Source of the DNA: UTCFX2 sp963788145
Lineage (GTDB): Bacteria > Chloroflexota > Anaerolineae > Anaerolineales > UBA4823
Assembly (NCBI GenBank): GCA_963788145.1
Contig: CAWBFQ010000006.1
Location: forward strand, 868,001 to 932,000
Direction of reading: 5' to 3'
Length of the DNA: 64,000 nucleotides
Under the pieces are notes generated by a model. It did not search any database. It was not told where the DNA came from and saw only the letters and a program-made list of their open reading frames with translations. Shown in pieces: positions 17,886 to 25,327 of this stretch. The stretch's first letter is position 1. Every line of letters begins with the position of its first letter. The position numbers and the translations under genes are program-made.

Positions 17886-18755
17886 ATGCATATCCTTGCC
17901 TGGGAATTTAACGCGCTCGCATCAGATCTGGTCCTTTCGCCGCTTCACTTGCCAGAGGTTGTCCATACTCTGGACGACGTCTCATCTCGTTTACCAGCCG
18001 GCGCCTATACCACCTTGCGCACCTATCAAAGAAATAAGGCCTTGCGCCTGTTGGATCACATCCAACGGTTGGAACAGACCAGCCGTTTGGCTGGAGTTGA
18101 TCTGCCGCTTAAGCAGGAGACTCTCCGAGAAGCCCTGCGCCAGGCGGTCTGGCGATTTCAGCAAAAATATCAAGAACCATCCGACCCCAATTCAGACGTG
18201 CGCGTGCGGCTGACCATTAACCTGGAATCTCATCCCGGTCAGGCGTACATTGCGATTGAAGACCTGGTCCTGTTAGCGCCAGAGGCCTATCGCCAGGGTG
18301 TGAAAATTGTCACCCGCCGCCTCGATCGCTCGCTCCCTGAAGCCAAGCTCACCCGCTTTATTGAGCGCTCACGCTCCACCCGCCAATCCCTCCCGAATGG
18401 AGTGAACGAGGCCGTCATGGTGAATGCGGCTGGCTATCTCAGCGAGGGATTAACCAGTAATTTCTTCGCCGTGGAACGAGGGGATGTCCGTACTGCCGGA
18501 ACCGGTGTACTCGCTGGGGTGACCCGCGCCCTGGTATTCGAGAGCCTGCGTCGTTCAGACATTCCTTACAAGCTGGAGTTTATTCCTCTCTCAGGATTGC
18601 CGAATTTACAGGAAGCGTTTATTACCAGCTCGAGTTGGTCGGTATTGCCCGTTTGCCAGGTTGATGATATTCAGTTGGGGAAACCCGGTCCGCTGACACT
18701 CCAGATCATGCAGGAATACTCTGCGCTTGTTCTGGAGCAAATCGAGGACTTATAA
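17886..18755 (+). CDS. Aminotransferase class IV (BCAT / aminodeoxychorismate lyase family)
   Basis: A 289-residue fold-type IV PLP enzyme. The lysine in EAKLTRF is in the position of the Schiff-base lysine. The family segment NEAVMVNAAGYLSEGLTSNFFAV and the C-terminal EAFITSSSWSVLPV phosphate/substrate loop are clear. It could be a branched-chain aminotransferase, D-amino acid aminotransferase or 4-amino-4-deoxychorismate lyase; the sequence alone does not decide. It follows the CDF gene by 12 bases, with no functional link evident. Confidence 0.85.
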   Translation: MHILAWEFNALASDLVLSPLHLPEVVHTLDDVSSRLPAGAYTTLRTYQRNKALRLLDHIQRLEQTSRLAGVDLPLKQETLREALRQAVWRFQQKYQEPSDPNSDVRVRLTINLESHPGQAYIAIEDLVLLAPEAYRQGVKIVTRRLDRSLPEAKLTRFIERSRSTRQSLPNGVNEAVMVNAAGYLSEGLTSNFFAVERGDVRTAGTGVLAGVTRALVFESLRRSDIPYKLEFIPLSGLPNLQEAFITSSSWSVLPVCQVDDIQLGKPGPLTLQIMQEYSALVLEQIEDL

Positions 18756-18811
18756 AATCGTAAGCTCTCAAATTGCTTAGTCAAATTCCTGATTATTGTG
18801 CTCTCTTTTGA

Positions 18812-18817
18812 TATAAT
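18812..18817 (+). promoter_or_regulatory. Probable -10 element (TATAAT) of APC permease gene
   Basis: A consensus TATAAT ends eight bases before the GTG at 18826, compatible with a leaderless or near-leaderless transcript. If translation instead starts at the ATG at 18850 the leader would be about 25 bases. No convincing -35. Confidence 0.45.
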
Positions 18818-18825
18818 TCCGCTTC

Positions 18826-19980
18826 GTGAGAAAAACAGTTGAAAAAGTCATGAAAAAACAGAATGGTTATTCACTGGAATCCGGTGTGCTCTACCGTGAT
18901 TCGGATTACCAGCCCCCGAAATCCTTGAATACTTGGCTGGTTGGGCGGCCGCTCTCCACTGCGGACGCACCGCACCAGACCATTGGTAAGGCCATTGGTT
19001 TGGCGGTGTTTGCTTCGGATGCGCTGTCCTCCACCGCTTACGCCACCCAAGAGATCCTGGTCATCCTGGCGGGCGCGGGCACGCTGGCGCTCGGTTATGC
19101 CTTTCCGATCTCGATCGCGATCGTGGTCTTGCTGGCGATCGTTGCGATCTCTTACGAGCAGACCATCCACGCCTATCCGGGCGGCGGCGGCGCCTATATT
19201 GTTGCTCGTGATAACCTGGGCGAAGTTCCGGCTCAGACCGCTGGGGCCGCCCTTCTAACGGATTATGTCCTGACGGTTGCCGTCTCTATATCCTCCGGGG
19301 TCGCCCAACTCGTCTCGGCTTTTCCAGAATTCTTTCCATATCGGGTTTACATCGCCGTTGGGATGGTGATGTTCATCATGTTGATTAACCTGCGTGGAGT
19401 GAAAGAGTCAGGCATCACTTTCGCGATTCCCACCTATTTCTTCCTGTTGATGATGGTTTTGACAATTGGAATTGCTTTTGTGCGTTATCTCACCGGGAGC
19501 CTGGGGACTGTTATCGATCCTCCGGAAATCGAGATGATCCATACCCTCCAGCCGTTATCGCTTTTCTTGATCTTGCATGCTTTCTCGAGCGGTACGACTG
19601 CCCTGACTGGCGTTGAAGCGATCTCGAATGGGATTACCGCTTTTCGAGAACCACGCAGCCGCAACGCCGGGATTACCTTAATCTGGATGGCGAGTATCCT
19701 CGGCGTGCTTTTCCTCGGAATTACCTTCTTGAGCGGCAAGATCGGCGCTGTCCCATCTCTAGAAGAGACCGTCATCTCTCAATTAGCCCGAACTGCCTGG
19801 GGTGGCCGGAATATTCTTTATTACTTAATGATCTCTGGTACAACGGTAATCCTGATGATGGCAGCCAACACCGCCTATGCTGACTTTCCCCGTTTAAGCG
19901 CCCTGCATGCTGGCGATGGTTTTCTGCCTCGTCAGCTCACCTTCCGTGGCAGCCGGTTGGTTTACTCCGCGGCATCATGA
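18826..19980 (+). CDS. APC-family amino acid permease, N-terminal fragment (frame broken)
   Basis: The first 384 residues of an APC permease of about 657 residues. The IGLAVFASDALSSTAYATQE segment with TM1 and YPGGGGAYIVARDNLG with TM3 are typical, and about nine TM helices are present. The frame ends at GSRLVYSAAS*. Homologous sequence continues in the frame starting at 19977 (IMTLAVIASLLIVLFQ). Adding one C to the CC at about 19968 restores VYSRGIMTLA, so a one-base homopolymer deletion explains the break. The TGA also forms an ATGA overlap with the next frame, so a coupled two-part protein cannot be excluded, but the split is inside the transmembrane core. Confidence 0.82.
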   Translation: MRKTVEKVMKKQNGYSLESGVLYRDSDYQPPKSLNTWLVGRPLSTADAPHQTIGKAIGLAVFASDALSSTAYATQEILVILAGAGTLALGYAFPISIAIVVLLAIVAISYEQTIHAYPGGGGAYIVARDNLGEVPAQTAGAALLTDYVLTVAVSISSGVAQLVSAFPEFFPYRVYIAVGMVMFIMLINLRGVKESGITFAIPTYFFLLMMVLTIGIAFVRYLTGSLGTVIDPPEIEMIHTLQPLSLFLILHAFSSGTTALTGVEAISNGITAFREPRSRNAGITLIWMASILGVLFLGITFLSGKIGAVPSLEETVISQLARTAWGGRNILYYLMISGTTVILMMAANTAYADFPRLSALHAGDGFLPRQLTFRGSRLVYSAAS

Positions 19981-20798
19981 CACTGGCGGTGATCGCCAGC
20001 CTGTTGATAGTTCTCTTTCAGGCCAGCGTCACAGGTTTGATTCCCTTGTATGCGATTGGGGTTTTTCTTTCCTTCACCCTCTCCCAGGCGGGTATGGCTC
20101 GCCGTTGGTGGAAATCAGGTCATTTAAAACCTGGAGAAAAAGTGAAGGAGCCTGGCTCTATTGTCACCCACGATCCAGGCTGGCTTGGCAAGATGATCGT
20201 GAATAGTTTCGGCGCGGTTTGCACAGCAATTGTGATGGTTGTTTTTGCTGTGACCAAATTCCGCGATGGCGCATGGATTGTACTTGTCCTTACGCCTGTG
20301 CTGGTAACGATCTTCTTTTCGATTCACCGCCACTATAAATCGATCGCCCGCAACCTCACCCTCGAAAACTTTGGCAGCCCGCGCTCCATCAGCCGCAAGC
20401 GCGTCATTCTGCTGGTATCTTCCGTCCATCGCGGTACGCTGCATGCGCTGAACTATGCTCTCTCCATCTCGGATGATGTGACTGCGGTCCATGTCTCGAT
20501 TGACCCGGCGGATGCGCAGAAAGTGAAAGACAAGTGGGATGAATGGGGCAACGAAAGCCGACTGGTGATCCTGGATTCGCCCTACCGCCTGCTGATCGAG
20601 CCGTTATTGGAATATATCGAGTTTGTTGCCTCAAAACGTCAGCCTGGCGAAATGATCACGGTGATTGTGCCGCAATTCGTCACAGATAGCCCAATCGCGG
20701 GCATTCTGCACGCAAACACGGCATACTGGCTGCGCAAAACCCTGGTTTCTCAACCAGGTATTGTGATCACAGAAGTGCCTTACAAGATTGAAGAATAG
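19977..20798 (+). CDS. APC-family permease, C-terminal fragment (frame broken)
   Basis: The 273-residue continuation of the preceding permease. It holds the last TM helices (LLIVLFQASVTGLIPLYAIGVF and SFGAVCTAIVMVVFAV) and a cytoplasmic domain of about 150 residues (VILLVSSVHRGTLHALNYAL) that resembles a universal-stress-protein-like regulatory domain seen on some APC transporters. It has no ribosome binding site of its own beyond the ATGA overlap. One function with the upstream fragment is by far the best reading. Confidence 0.8.
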   Translation: MTLAVIASLLIVLFQASVTGLIPLYAIGVFLSFTLSQAGMARRWWKSGHLKPGEKVKEPGSIVTHDPGWLGKMIVNSFGAVCTAIVMVVFAVTKFRDGAWIVLVLTPVLVTIFFSIHRHYKSIARNLTLENFGSPRSISRKRVILLVSSVHRGTLHALNYALSISDDVTAVHVSIDPADAQKVKDKWDEWGNESRLVILDSPYRLLIEPLLEYIEFVASKRQPGEMITVIVPQFVTDSPIAGILHANTAYWLRKTLVSQPGIVITEVPYKIEE

Positions 20799-20827
20799 AG
20801 AATCTCATCGTTCAGCATGACCGTCCC

Positions 20828-21064
20828 TTATGATGGATCATTATGGGGCGGTTCTTCTGATTCGTTGTTCTTCTCTTTTGTCTGTTGTTTGAGATCTTTC
20901 CACAGATTTCCCAAATCTGATGCGATCGCATAGCCGCCAATCGCCAGGCAGACAATCAATATGCCGGTGCCCAACGAGGAGCCGCGCCAACCCGGGATCA
21001 TCAAGAAGCTGAAAACAGCGATGATGATCACCATCATTCCGATCAAGGTCAGGGGCCGGATCAT
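20828..21064 (-). CDS. Small membrane protein, two TM helices, unknown function
   Basis: A 78-residue protein with two hydrophobic helices (LTLIGMMVIIIAVFSFLMI and GTGILIVCLAIGGYAIA) and a charged, disordered C-terminal tail rich in Lys and Glu. A strong GGAGGTG lies six bases before the ATG, so the gene is probably real despite its size. It converges with the APC permease, and its 3' end forms a hairpin (about 20819-20855) that may stop both transcripts. Confidence 0.65.
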   Translation of the reverse strand: MIRPLTLIGMMVIIIAVFSFLMIPGWRGSSLGTGILIVCLAIGGYAIASDLGNLWKDLKQQTKEKNNESEEPPHNDPS

Positions 21065-21182
21065 GCTTTCACCTCCAAATATAGAAATTGATCAAAGCGA
21101 ATTCTTAATATAAGAACATATCCAAACGAGATTATGCTCATTATAGTGTAAAATCATCCAAACTTAGCGTAGCGGAGGCAAG

Positions 21183-22028
21183 ATGAAGTTTGCCGGTAAA
21201 GTCGTCGTGATCACGGGCGGATCGAGCGGTATTGGCCTGGCATTGGCCAAAGAGTTCGCCGCCCGTGATTCTTTTGTTGTGTTGGTTGCCCGGAACCAGG
21301 AAATACTGGATCACGCCTTGACGTTGCTACCTGAAAGCGCCGGTGCCGGAAAAGCCGCTTTTGTGTGCGATGTCAGCCAACCCATTCAAGTAGAGCGGTT
21401 ATTTGACCAGGTGATCGCTCAAATCGGTGTTCCCGATGTCCTTGTAAATTGCGCAGGTGTGGTTCATCCCGGTTTTATCCAGGATCTTAGCCTGGAGAAA
21501 TTTGAATGGATGATGAACACCAACTTCTATGGCGCGCTTCACACGGTCAAGGCGGTCCTGCCAGGAATGATCGAACGGAAATCCGGTCTGATTGTTAACA
21601 TTGGCTCATTAAACTCCTATATTGGGCTGCTGGGATATTCTGCCTACGGGGCTTCGAAGTTTGCCTTGCGTGGTTTTAGTGAGGCTTTACGAATGGAAGC
21701 GCGCCCGTATGGGGTTCGCGTCTCTATCGTGTTGCCTCCCGATACCGATACCCCTCAATTAGCCTATGAAAATAAATACAAGCCGCTCGAATTGAAATAT
21801 CTATTCCCGGAACTGGGCGTGCTCTCGCCAGAACAGGTGGCGCAAGCTATCATTAAGGGTATCGAGCGCGGTCGCTATGAAATTGTTCCGGATTTTGGCT
21901 CAGGATTTGTCCTGGCAGTCCAACGATTGACAGGCCCATTCTTCTATTCTCTTGTGGATTGGTTCCATCGGCGAGCTATCACCCGGATTGGGCGCGAGCT
22001 CAGTAATCAGGATGCAAAAGGACGCTGA
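21183..22028 (+). CDS. Short-chain dehydrogenase, 3-ketosphinganine reductase-like
   Basis: A 281-residue classical SDR. The NAD(P) motif TGGSSGIG is at residues 11-18, NCAG at 89-92, and the catalytic Ser142, Tyr155 and Lys159 are in GSLNSY and YGASK. The stretch PPDTDTPQLAYENKYKP (185-201) closely resembles the substrate-side segment of eukaryotic-type 3-ketodihydrosphingosine reductases (PPDTDTPG..EENK.KP, from memory). The C-terminal hydrophobic region near 240-260 could touch the membrane. It precedes a serine palmitoyltransferase-like gene by 72 bases, which strongly supports sphinganine formation. GGAGG precedes the ATG. The specific reaction is inferred; SDR membership is certain. Confidence 0.85.
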   Translation: MKFAGKVVVITGGSSGIGLALAKEFAARDSFVVLVARNQEILDHALTLLPESAGAGKAAFVCDVSQPIQVERLFDQVIAQIGVPDVLVNCAGVVHPGFIQDLSLEKFEWMMNTNFYGALHTVKAVLPGMIERKSGLIVNIGSLNSYIGLLGYSAYGASKFALRGFSEALRMEARPYGVRVSIVLPPDTDTPQLAYENKYKPLELKYLFPELGVLSPEQVAQAIIKGIERGRYEIVPDFGSGFVLAVQRLTGPFFYSLVDWFHRRAITRIGRELSNQDAKGR

Positions 22029-22100
22029 ATTCCAACTTGTGAGTGGAAAACCCTGCGGCAAGAAAATTTAATTCGAAAATAGTAAAGAGAAGGGTGTATT

Positions 22101-23282
22101 ATGATAGATTTATTTGAAAAATGTTCTGAATTCACCGAAGCAAAGGAAGCGATGCAAGCGGGTATCTACCCCTACTTCATCCCGTTGACTGGCAACGAGG
22201 GGACCGAGGCGAATTACCGCGGCCATCATTTAATCATGTGTGGATCGAACAATTATCTTGGTTTGACCACACACCCGAAAGTGCGTCAGGCTGCCGAAGA
22301 AGCCATCCGTGAGTATGGCACTAGTTGCACCGGCTCCCGCTTTCTCAATGGGACATTGGAAATGCACGAACAGCTCGAACACGAACTGGCAGAGTGGGTT
22401 GGCAAAGAAACTGCCCTGGTATTTTCCACCGGTATGCAGACGAATTTGGGTACGATCAGCGCGCTGATCGGTCGAAATGATGTGGTTATTCTGGATAAAG
22501 ATGACCATGCCTCGATTGTGGATGGCGCTCGCTTGAGTTGGGGTGAAACCAAACGTTTCCGCCACAATGACATGAGTGATCTGGAGCATTGTCTGCAAAG
22601 CGTTCCGGCGAAAAAGGGCGCTCTGGTTGTGGTGGATGGGTTATTCAGCATGGGCGGAGATATTGCCCCTCTACCCGAGATCGTCCGATTATGTAAGCAA
22701 TATGGCGCTCGCCTGATGGTAGACGATGCTCATGGTTTGGGTGTATTGGGCGGTGGACGCGGGACAGCCGCTCATTTTGGGCTTACCGATCAGGTCGATT
22801 TGATCATGTCTACCTTCAGCAAATCTTGTGCTTCCTTAGGTGGTTTCATTGCCGGGGATGAAGATGTGATCCATTATATAAAGCATTTTGCGCGCTCCTT
22901 GATTTTTAGCGCCAGCATCCCGCCGGCAAACGCCGCGGCTGCCCTGGCCGCTCTGGATGTGATGCGCACTGAACCAGAACGCGTTCAACGCCTTTCACAA
23001 ATTGCCGATTTCATGCGCCAATCCTACCGCAGCCTGGGTTTCAACACCCTCCAATCCACCACACCAATTATCCCAATCTTAATCGGCGATACCATGAAGA
23101 CCGTTCTGACCTGGAAATCGCTCTTCGATGCAGGCGTTTTCGTCAATCCTGTGCTGAACCCGGCTGTGCCGGAGGGGCAAGAGCTTCTGCGGACCAGTTA
23201 TATGGCCACGCATACCGATGAGCAGCTCAATCGAGTGCTGGAAATCTTCGAGCAGGTTGGCAAACAAATGGGGTTGATTTGA
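22101..23282 (+). CDS. Serine palmitoyltransferase-like alpha-oxoamine synthase
   Basis: A 393-residue PLP enzyme of the alpha-oxoamine synthase family. The Schiff-base lysine is Lys241 in STFSKSCASLGG. His136 (DHASIVDG), Asp208 or Asp209 and His211 (VDDAHGLG) are in place. N-terminal features IYPYF, GSNNYLGLT and GSRFLNGTLEMHEQLE resemble soluble bacterial serine palmitoyltransferases (Sphingomonas, Bacteroides) more than KBL or BioF. It would condense L-serine with an acyl thioester to give 3-ketosphinganine, which the upstream SDR would reduce. There is no acyl carrier protein gene or ceramide synthase nearby. Glycine C-acetyltransferase or BioF are the alternatives. Confidence 0.82.
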   Translation: MIDLFEKCSEFTEAKEAMQAGIYPYFIPLTGNEGTEANYRGHHLIMCGSNNYLGLTTHPKVRQAAEEAIREYGTSCTGSRFLNGTLEMHEQLEHELAEWVGKETALVFSTGMQTNLGTISALIGRNDVVILDKDDHASIVDGARLSWGETKRFRHNDMSDLEHCLQSVPAKKGALVVVDGLFSMGGDIAPLPEIVRLCKQYGARLMVDDAHGLGVLGGGRGTAAHFGLTDQVDLIMSTFSKSCASLGGFIAGDEDVIHYIKHFARSLIFSASIPPANAAAALAALDVMRTEPERVQRLSQIADFMRQSYRSLGFNTLQSTTPIIPILIGDTMKTVLTWKSLFDAGVFVNPVLNPAVPEGQELLRTSYMATHTDEQLNRVLEIFEQVGKQMGLI

Positions 23283-23330
23283 TCTGAGCGGTTGATGAAA
23301 GGGTTGCCTCGATCAGCCATTTATTCCTGG

Positions 23331-23366
23331 GGTCGGTTTTTGAGATTCTTTCAAAAACCGACCTTG
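23331..23366 (+). terminator. Hairpin terminator after serine palmitoyltransferase gene
   Basis: A perfect 13-bp stem (23331-23343 with 23351-23363) has a 7-base loop. Only a weak T-rich tail follows, so termination may be partial. Confidence 0.65.
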
Positions 23367-23438
23367 GTTTCTGTGAAATATAAGGTAAAATTTATCCGTT
23401 ATATCAGAAAAATAGAGTGCCTGAGGAGAGGAGGCTTT

Positions 23439-23942
23439 ATGCAGCATCTCAAATTGAAATTTGGTCTGGCGATCTCAGCGCTATGGATTGCCTCGATTGC
23501 TTGCAGTTTTAGTATTAGCTCGGCTAAAGTTGCAAATTTGCGTTTGGCAAAGGATGAGCATGGAGAGACCACTCTGACTACCTTTGGCCAGGAAGATACT
23601 TTCTATCTGCTGGGGGAGCTTTCGAATGCCCCCTCGGATACAATGCTAAAAGCGACCTGGATTGCTGTGGATGTGCAAAATTCCCCTGCAAATACCGTCA
23701 TTGATGAAGCTGAATTGCAGTCCGGCAGCGGCGCGTTCACATTTTTCCTGAAGAACAACTCTCCGCTCTGGCCTGTGGGCAAGTATCAAGTGGATTTCTA
23801 TTTGAATGACGAGTTGAACCAGTCGATGGAATTTCAGGTCGAGCAAACCGTCCAGGCAGAGATCCGGGGGTTGCGGTTGGCTGCTGATGGAAGCGGCAGT
23901 CTGGAGACAACCTCTTTAATCCTCAGGATACCTGGCATTTGA
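23439..23942 (+). CDS. Repeat lipoprotein, N-terminal fragment (frame broken)
   Basis: The N-terminal 167 residues of a lipoprotein of about 585 residues. The signal peptide ends in IASIAC (lipobox Cys about residue 25). One complete repeat of about 105 residues follows (LRLAKDEHGE...TFGQEDTFYLLGELSNAP...WIAVDV). The second repeat begins but the frame ends at LILRIPGI*. One T added to the TTT at about 23917 restores TSFNPQDTWHLIGELSN and joins the next frame. The start has GAGGAGAGGAGG about six bases before the ATG. Confidence 0.78.
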   Translation: MQHLKLKFGLAISALWIASIACSFSISSAKVANLRLAKDEHGETTLTTFGQEDTFYLLGELSNAPSDTMLKATWIAVDVQNSPANTVIDEAELQSGSGAFTFFLKNNSPLWPVGKYQVDFYLNDELNQSMEFQVEQTVQAEIRGLRLAADGSGSLETTSLILRIPGI

Positions 23943-25195
23943 TCGGCGAGCTATCCAACAGCGCTCAGGATGCTACAATTAAAGTAGTATGGAGCGCTGT
24001 GGATGTTGGCGGCGACTTGCAAGAAGGTGTGATTGATCAACAAGAACAACAGATCGGGTCGGGTATGTTCGCCATCCCCGTCGAAGCCGCTCGGACAGAT
24101 TGGCCAGCCGGGCAATATTCCGTGGATGTATACCTGGATGGAAATCTAATCCAAACTCTCTCTTTCCAGGTTGTCGGTGGATCAGTAGCAACAGCGGTGG
24201 ATGTGCGTATGGCAATGGATGATGCAGGGATCACACCAACCAAGGTATTTGGCCCCCAGGATGTTTTTTATCTTGTCGCCGATATCCAAAATACGCCGCC
24301 TGAAGGCGCGCCGATTAAGGTGGTCTGGACGGCTCTCCAGGTCGAAGGTGGGGTTGAGCCTAATCAGGAAATTGACAACTATGAGGGAACAGTCTTTGAT
24401 GGTGTATTTTGGTCCAACCTGACCAGCGAAACAGGCAGTTGGAATACGGGTTCCTACCAGGCCGAACTGTTTCTGAATGAACAGTCGGCTGCAAGGCTTG
24501 AATTTGAAGTATCCCCCACCGGGGCTTTGCCTCTTTCGCAGGGCGAAACAGCGATGGAAGCAGTTTACCTGGCTCTCGATGATAAGGGCGATCAGAACAC
24601 CAATGTTTTCAAGCCATCCGATACTTTTTATCTGGTGGGTGAATTGGTAAATGCGCCTCAAGGCGCTCAGGTGGAGTCGGATTGGATTGCCGAGGATGTC
24701 AATGGCTATGATCCAGATGAGGTGATCTCCGAACCAGAGGTGTTTCAACTCAATGAGGGTCCCTTCTCGATCCGTCTTCCCAAGGAAAGCGGGCATTGGA
24801 CGCCAGGGAAGTATCGAGTGGAGACGCGCTTGAACGGCGCTCCTGCAGAGACACGCTACTTCATGGTTTCCGACATTAAGGTAATTGATCCCTATATGGC
24901 GACCGATGATACTGGTGATAAACGCATAGACGTCTATGGCGCATTGCAGCATTTCTTCCTGCACTTCACTTTGGGCAATGCGCCTGCCGAGACTAAAATA
25001 TCCGCGCATTGGTACCTGCTGCCAGCGGACGGGAGCGAGCCCCAAAGTTTGAACGAAGGCGACTATACCTTCGCCACAGGTTCTTATTATGTCCAATTAT
25101 CCAGTAATGATAGCGCCTGGGCAGTCGGGGATTATGTAGTCGACATCTATTTGAATGATTATTTCTATACATCAGTCTTTTTCCAGGTTCAGTAA
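23939..25195 (+). CDS. Repeat lipoprotein, C-terminal fragment (frame broken)
   Basis: A 418-residue continuation carrying the rest of repeat two and three more repeats (RMAMDDAGITPTKVFGPQDVFYLVAD, YLALDDKGDQNTNVFKPSDTFYLVGE, YMATDDTGDKRIDVYGALQHFFL), so the whole protein has five copies of a beta-type module. Each module has a D-D-x-G start, an FYL core and a closing YxVDxYLN-like strand. No enzyme motif is seen. It is probably an outward-facing adhesin or binding protein. It is not an independent gene: it has no signal peptide or ribosome site. Confidence 0.75.
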   Translation: MIGELSNSAQDATIKVVWSAVDVGGDLQEGVIDQQEQQIGSGMFAIPVEAARTDWPAGQYSVDVYLDGNLIQTLSFQVVGGSVATAVDVRMAMDDAGITPTKVFGPQDVFYLVADIQNTPPEGAPIKVVWTALQVEGGVEPNQEIDNYEGTVFDGVFWSNLTSETGSWNTGSYQAELFLNEQSAARLEFEVSPTGALPLSQGETAMEAVYLALDDKGDQNTNVFKPSDTFYLVGELVNAPQGAQVESDWIAEDVNGYDPDEVISEPEVFQLNEGPFSIRLPKESGHWTPGKYRVETRLNGAPAETRYFMVSDIKVIDPYMATDDTGDKRIDVYGALQHFFLHFTLGNAPAETKISAHWYLLPADGSEPQSLNEGDYTFATGSYYVQLSSNDSAWAVGDYVVDIYLNDYFYTSVFFQVQ

Positions 25196-25226
25196 ACGCA
25201 GAACCCTGGAAGTCTGCTGATTGCTC

Positions 25227-25270
25227 AATCGGGATCGATGGTGATTTCATCGATCCCGGTTGAAAACGGA
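25227..25270 (+). terminator. Hairpin terminator after repeat lipoprotein
   Basis: A 14-bp stem with one G-T pair (25227-25240 with 25248-25261) has a 7-base loop. The T run is not adjacent (TTTTTT at 25276-25281), so strength is uncertain. Confidence 0.6.
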
Positions 25271-25290
25271 CCTGCTTTTTTGGATATAAT
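25260..25290 (+). promoter_or_regulatory. Possible promoter of S10 peptidase gene
   Basis: TTGAAA at 25260-25265 and TATAAT at 25285-25290 are separated by 19 bases, longer than ideal. The start codon is 37 bases downstream. A moderate candidate only. Confidence 0.35.
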
Positions 25291-25327
25291 CAGCGCATAA
25301 ATAGTCTTGCATATTCGGGGAGTATCC

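Noticed and set aside
20819..20855. Hairpin between APC permease and the small membrane protein
   Set aside because: It includes mismatches and overlaps the end of the small gene, so it is mentioned there and not called as a terminator.
23182..24182. Large minus-strand frame opposite the repeat lipoprotein (24182-25096)
   Set aside because: It is antisense to repeated family-like sequence, has no ribosome site and no recognisable domain.
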